DNA of 64,000 nucleotides from an uncultured Lachnoclostridium sp. (lineage in GTDB: Bacteria; Bacillota; Clostridia; Lachnospirales; Lachnospiraceae), in assembly GCA_946415315.1 (NCBI GenBank), contig CAMKRZ010000007.1, positions 52,602 to 116,601 of the forward strand, given 5' to 3'. The position numbers and the translations under genes were made by a program. The notes beneath the pieces are model-generated. The model did not search any database, was not told where the DNA came from, and saw only the letters and a list, made by a program, of their open reading frames with translations. Position 1 is the stretch's first letter. Each line of letters begins with the position of its first letter. This document shows positions 61,532 to 64,000 of this stretch, one piece after another.

Positions 61532-62248
61532 TTACAGCAACCGGTACAGCTCCTTCCGCTCCTCAGCGGACACCTCGCGGTACTGACCCTTCTCAAGAGT
61601 CCCAAGTGAAATGTTCATCACGCGGATGCGCTTTAAGTACGTCACGCGAAAGCCGAAATACTCGCACATGCGGCGGATCTGGCGGTTCATGCCCTGTATG
61701 AGCACGATGGAAAATGTCTTCTCTCCGGTTCGCCGGATCTTCGCCGGTGCCGTAACCTTCCCGAGGATCGGCACTCCCTTGGTCATGCCGACAAGAAACT
61801 CGTCGGTGATCGGCTTATCGACCGCAACGACATATTCCTTCTCATGTCGGTCCCCGGCCTTCGCGATGCGGTAGGCGAGGTCTCCGTTGTTCGTAAGAAG
61901 GATCAGTCCGCTTGAATTCTTGTCGAGTCTTCCTACAGTGTAGATGCGTTTCCCGTAATGCAGAAAATCGATGATGTTGTCCGGATTGCTTCTGTCGGAA
62001 GTGCACTCAATCCCCTTGGGCTTGTAACACGCAAGCAGGATGTCCTCCTCTTCCTTCTTCGCCTCCGTACCGGCCACGACGACCTTCTGTCCCGGAAACA
62101 CGCGATCTCCGGCCTTAGCTGTTACACCGTCAATCAAAACCTGACCGGCTTCAACCAGTCTGTCCGCTTCACGCCTGGAGCAGATTCCTGCTTCGCTTAG
62201 ATATTTGTTGATCCGCACACCTGCGTCATTGGTTTTGTCCTCTGCCAT
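61532..62248 (-). CDS. rluF: 23S rRNA pseudouridine synthase, RluF-like (238 aa)
   Basis: An RsuA-family enzyme. An N-terminal S4 RNA-binding domain (INKYLSEAGICSRREADRLVEAGQV near 13-37) precedes the catalytic Asp in GRLDKNSSGLILLTNNG near 107-123. QGMNRQIRRMCEYFG and YLKRIRVMNISLG near 190-215 resemble RluF more than RluB. U2604 is the likely target by analogy. The symbol is tentative. Its stop lies 27 nt before ligA. Confidence 0.85.
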   Translation of the reverse strand: MAEDKTNDAGVRINKYLSEAGICSRREADRLVEAGQVLIDGVTAKAGDRVFPGQKVVVAGTEAKKEEEDILLACYKPKGIECTSDRSNPDNIIDFLHYGKRIYTVGRLDKNSSGLILLTNNGDLAYRIAKAGDRHEKEYVVAVDKPITDEFLVGMTKGVPILGKVTAPAKIRRTGEKTFSIVLIQGMNRQIRRMCEYFGFRVTYLKRIRVMNISLGTLEKGQYREVSAEERKELYRLL

Positions 62249-62273
62249 TCGTCTGTCTCCCGACTGTCTTCTG

Positions 62274-62555
62274 TCAATTAAATATACGACCGTTGACCTT
62301 CCGGTCTTTCTTTGCTTCCTCGCGTCTGCGTCTCATTTTCTCTTGTATTCGCTGTATCTCCGGTGTTGTCTCTTTGGACTTCAGATAGGACACCCCTCCG
62401 ACAACCTCGAACTCGCGGGAAAAATCATAGAATTTCCCGACATAATCCCCGACATTGTTTGATTTTGTAAGATAGTGTTCCGTGATACGAAGCGCTGCAC
62501 CGATACCGATCAGTACGGCCAAAACAACCGTAATTATCCAATATGTTTCACCCAT
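62274..62555 (-). CDS. Small single-TM protein (93 aa)
   Basis: One TM helix (IITVVLAVLIGIGAALRI near 7-24) is followed by a charged cytosolic tail of Lys/Arg/Glu (KMRRRREEAKKDRK). No family recognised. It lies 6 nt after the zinc-ribbon membrane gene and is likely cotranscribed with it. Confidence 0.65.
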   Translation of the reverse strand: MGETYWIITVVLAVLIGIGAALRITEHYLTKSNNVGDYVGKFYDFSREFEVVGGVSYLKSKETTPEIQRIQEKMRRRREEAKKDRKVNGRIFN

Positions 62556-62561
62556 ATCGCG

Positions 62562-63791
62562 TCACCCCTGCCTTCCCTTAAGTAAGTGCTCATTGCTTTC
62601 CGATGAGGCAACTCGTACACCGCTTCTGATCCGGAACAGTCTCCTTATCGCAGGAATCCCTGACAGCAGCAATCCGACAGCAATAATTGCGACCGGTACA
62701 TATACCATGTAAAATATGAATGTCTGACCTTGTTTATCCAGCCCGTTATTGAAGATTTTGTTGTTGATAAACGTAAACAGCAACAATAACAATGCGCTGA
62801 GGCCTACCATAACGGATGCAAACAAACCGTAGGCCTTCATCTTGTTCACCGGCATGGAGCATACCGTCTTTCCCGTCTGCCCGTTTACCAGAACCGTATA
62901 CGGTTTATTGCGGTATCTCATGGTCATGAACCAGACCGGCAGCAGTGCGTATCTTGCCCGAATGATCTCTGTACGCGGGTTTGAGGAGACTTTCGTCTCA
63001 TATCGCGCTTTTCGCATCTCCGTGAATTTCTCCAGAAACATTCGTTCCGTTCGTTCAAGCACCTTATGCCCGGCGATCGAACTGTCGACATCAAACCGGT
63101 CGGAATAGAATCCGGAAAGATATGTCTCATCGAACCTTACCGCATACTCCATTCGATAGGGTTCCAGCTTCTCCGAAAAAAAATCGTTAAACCTCCGTGA
63201 AGCCTCAGATGTCACGCGATGAAACACACTGTCTGCGGCATGGAATGTATAGTAGACCGAGTCATCATCCGAATACTTCCAAAACTGCATATCGGAAGCA
63301 TAAACATCAAAAATCCAGTACGGGATATAGATCCCGCATATCCGTTCCGGTTCAAAATCACGGATTTCCTTCGGAATAAACGTGCCGCCTGTAATCTGCT
63401 CCCTTATAAGCTGTTCCGCGCGCTCCCTGGATACCTTGAACGGTATGATAAAATCCGGACGACGGCAATCCTGCAGTCGCTCCGTAGCAATCGTCGGCTG
63501 TCCGCAATACGCACAATACGTGGAAGTTTCTCCATCATGCAATGCAAGTTCTGCGCCGCAGGAACTGCATCGAACGATCTTCATGGAGATCGTTCCGGGC
63601 TCTTTCGCTTCGCCCTCCCCGGAATCATCTTTCTCATTCAATTTCCGTAGCAGTTCCTTCAGATCATCTTTCGGCTCTGTAATCTGCTGAACGGTATACG
63701 AGGAATTGCAGTATTCACAGTGCAACTCCTGCGTCTGCGGATTAAACACCATTGCCACACCGCAGCACGGACACGAAAAGTTTTTCGCCAT
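62562..63791 (-). CDS. TFIIB-type zinc-ribbon membrane protein (409 aa)
   Basis: Two N-terminal zinc ribbons are visible: CPCCG...CEYC near 7-35 and CSSCGAEL...CAYCGQP near 75-100. A soluble region (IIPFKVSRERAEQLI, GIYIPYWIFD near 150-165) and a C-terminal pair of TM helices near 325-390 follow. Members occur widely in Firmicutes; their role is unknown. The ATG has GGGGGA upstream. A promoter 105-135 nt upstream starts this transcript. Confidence 0.8.
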   Translation of the reverse strand: MAKNFSCPCCGVAMVFNPQTQELHCEYCNSSYTVQQITEPKDDLKELLRKLNEKDDSGEGEAKEPGTISMKIVRCSSCGAELALHDGETSTYCAYCGQPTIATERLQDCRRPDFIIPFKVSRERAEQLIREQITGGTFIPKEIRDFEPERICGIYIPYWIFDVYASDMQFWKYSDDDSVYYTFHAADSVFHRVTSEASRRFNDFFSEKLEPYRMEYAVRFDETYLSGFYSDRFDVDSSIAGHKVLERTERMFLEKFTEMRKARYETKVSSNPRTEIIRARYALLPVWFMTMRYRNKPYTVLVNGQTGKTVCSMPVNKMKAYGLFASVMVGLSALLLLLFTFINNKIFNNGLDKQGQTFIFYMVYVPVAIIAVGLLLSGIPAIRRLFRIRSGVRVASSESNEHLLKGRQG

Positions 63792-63897
63792 AGTTCATCC
63801 CCCAAGTAAATTCAACTATCGTCACATTCGATTCTTGTTGCAATATGGTTGTAAAGCAGATTTAATCATGACCATTTTTCCTGCCCATAGTCGCTTT

Positions 63898-63926
63898 ATT
63901 TTACCATGATTTCAGATTTTGCACAA
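63898..63926 (-). promoter_or_regulatory. Promoter for the zinc-ribbon/rluF/ligA transcript
   Basis: TTGTGC (63926-63921), 17 nt and TAAAAT (63903-63898) on the minus strand. Confidence 0.7.
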
Positions 63927-63930
63927 GCAC

Positions 63931-63957
63931 AAAAAAGGAGCTGCGATGATCAGCCCT
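63931..63957 (-). terminator. Intrinsic terminator of a gene beyond the window edge
   Basis: A 6-7 bp stem around GGGCTG/CAGCTC (one G-T pair) with a 7-nt loop is followed on the minus strand by CTTTTTTG. The gene it ends lies beyond position 64000; no coding sequence is visible in 63958-64000. Confidence 0.65.
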
Positions 63958-64000
63958 CTGTCAAGTAGACAGGTCAAATAATTAAATAATAGTTACAGAT

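Noticed and set aside
1..64000. CRISPR array, insertion sequence, integrase, tRNA or rRNA
   Set aside because: No regular spacer repeats, transposase or integrase motifs, cloverleaf or rRNA-like stretch was seen. The repeats in 51407-54208 are coding zinc-ribbon units, not CRISPR.

Overview
The window is a dense, almost fully coding stretch of a low-to-mid-GC Firmicute chromosome. Every gene I can support lies on the minus strand. The gene set points to a Clostridia/Lachnospiraceae-type gut or rumen bacterium. It includes KhpA and the ylxM-ffh-rpsP-khpA-rimM-trmD block, RbgA, PgeF, a DUF512 radical-SAM-like protein, acetyl-type MetA, and an intracellular glucuronoxylan pathway. Shine-Dalgarno sites of the GGAGG type and TTGACA-17-TATAAT promoters fit this. 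The taxonomic call is inference. I see no tRNA, rRNA, CRISPR array, insertion sequence or prophage.

In transcription order (high to low coordinates): 63.9-54.2 kb holds a TFIIB-type zinc-ribbon membrane protein, a small membrane protein, an RluF-like pseudouridine synthase, LigA, MetA, a Na/Pi cotransporter and a GH36 alpha-galactosidase. 54.2-50.1 kb holds an AT-richer gene for a ten-repeat zinc-ribbon protein with a nuclease-like core, then a TrmH-family methyltransferase and a nitroreductase. 49.9-46.1 kb is the ylxM-ffh-rpsP-khpA-rimM-trmD operon, with a strong promoter and terminator.

45.9-38.6 kb is an unusual seven-gene cassette placed between trmD and rplS, which are normally adjacent. 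It has its own perfect-consensus promoter and a repeat-rich operator. It encodes a membrane protein, an HTH regulator, two paralogous 540-residue lipoproteins, a 51-residue zinc-ribbon mini-ORF, a zinc-ribbon membrane protein and a small lipoprotein. 38.5-29.0 kb is housekeeping: rplS, lepB, rbgA, rnhB, yraN-family, pgeF, DUF512, der, plsY, gpsA and an SH3 protein. It runs straight into aguA-uxuA-uxuB, which frees and catabolises (methyl)glucuronic acid from xylan fragments.

24.2-13.1 kb holds a membrane-anchored MutS-like ATPase, rnhA, mutS and two tandem paralogous MacB/FtsX-type ABC proteins. 13.0-6.5 kb holds a cytosolic GH26-like hydrolase, a phosphoglucomutase, mannose-6-phosphate isomerase and formate-THF ligase. 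The window ends in an efflux operon: two lipoprotein adaptors (one a tandem fusion of two adaptor modules), a ten-TM FtsX permease and the start of its ATPase. Of everything here, the trmD-rplS cassette and the zinc-ribbon nuclease-like protein are the least explained by known biology.
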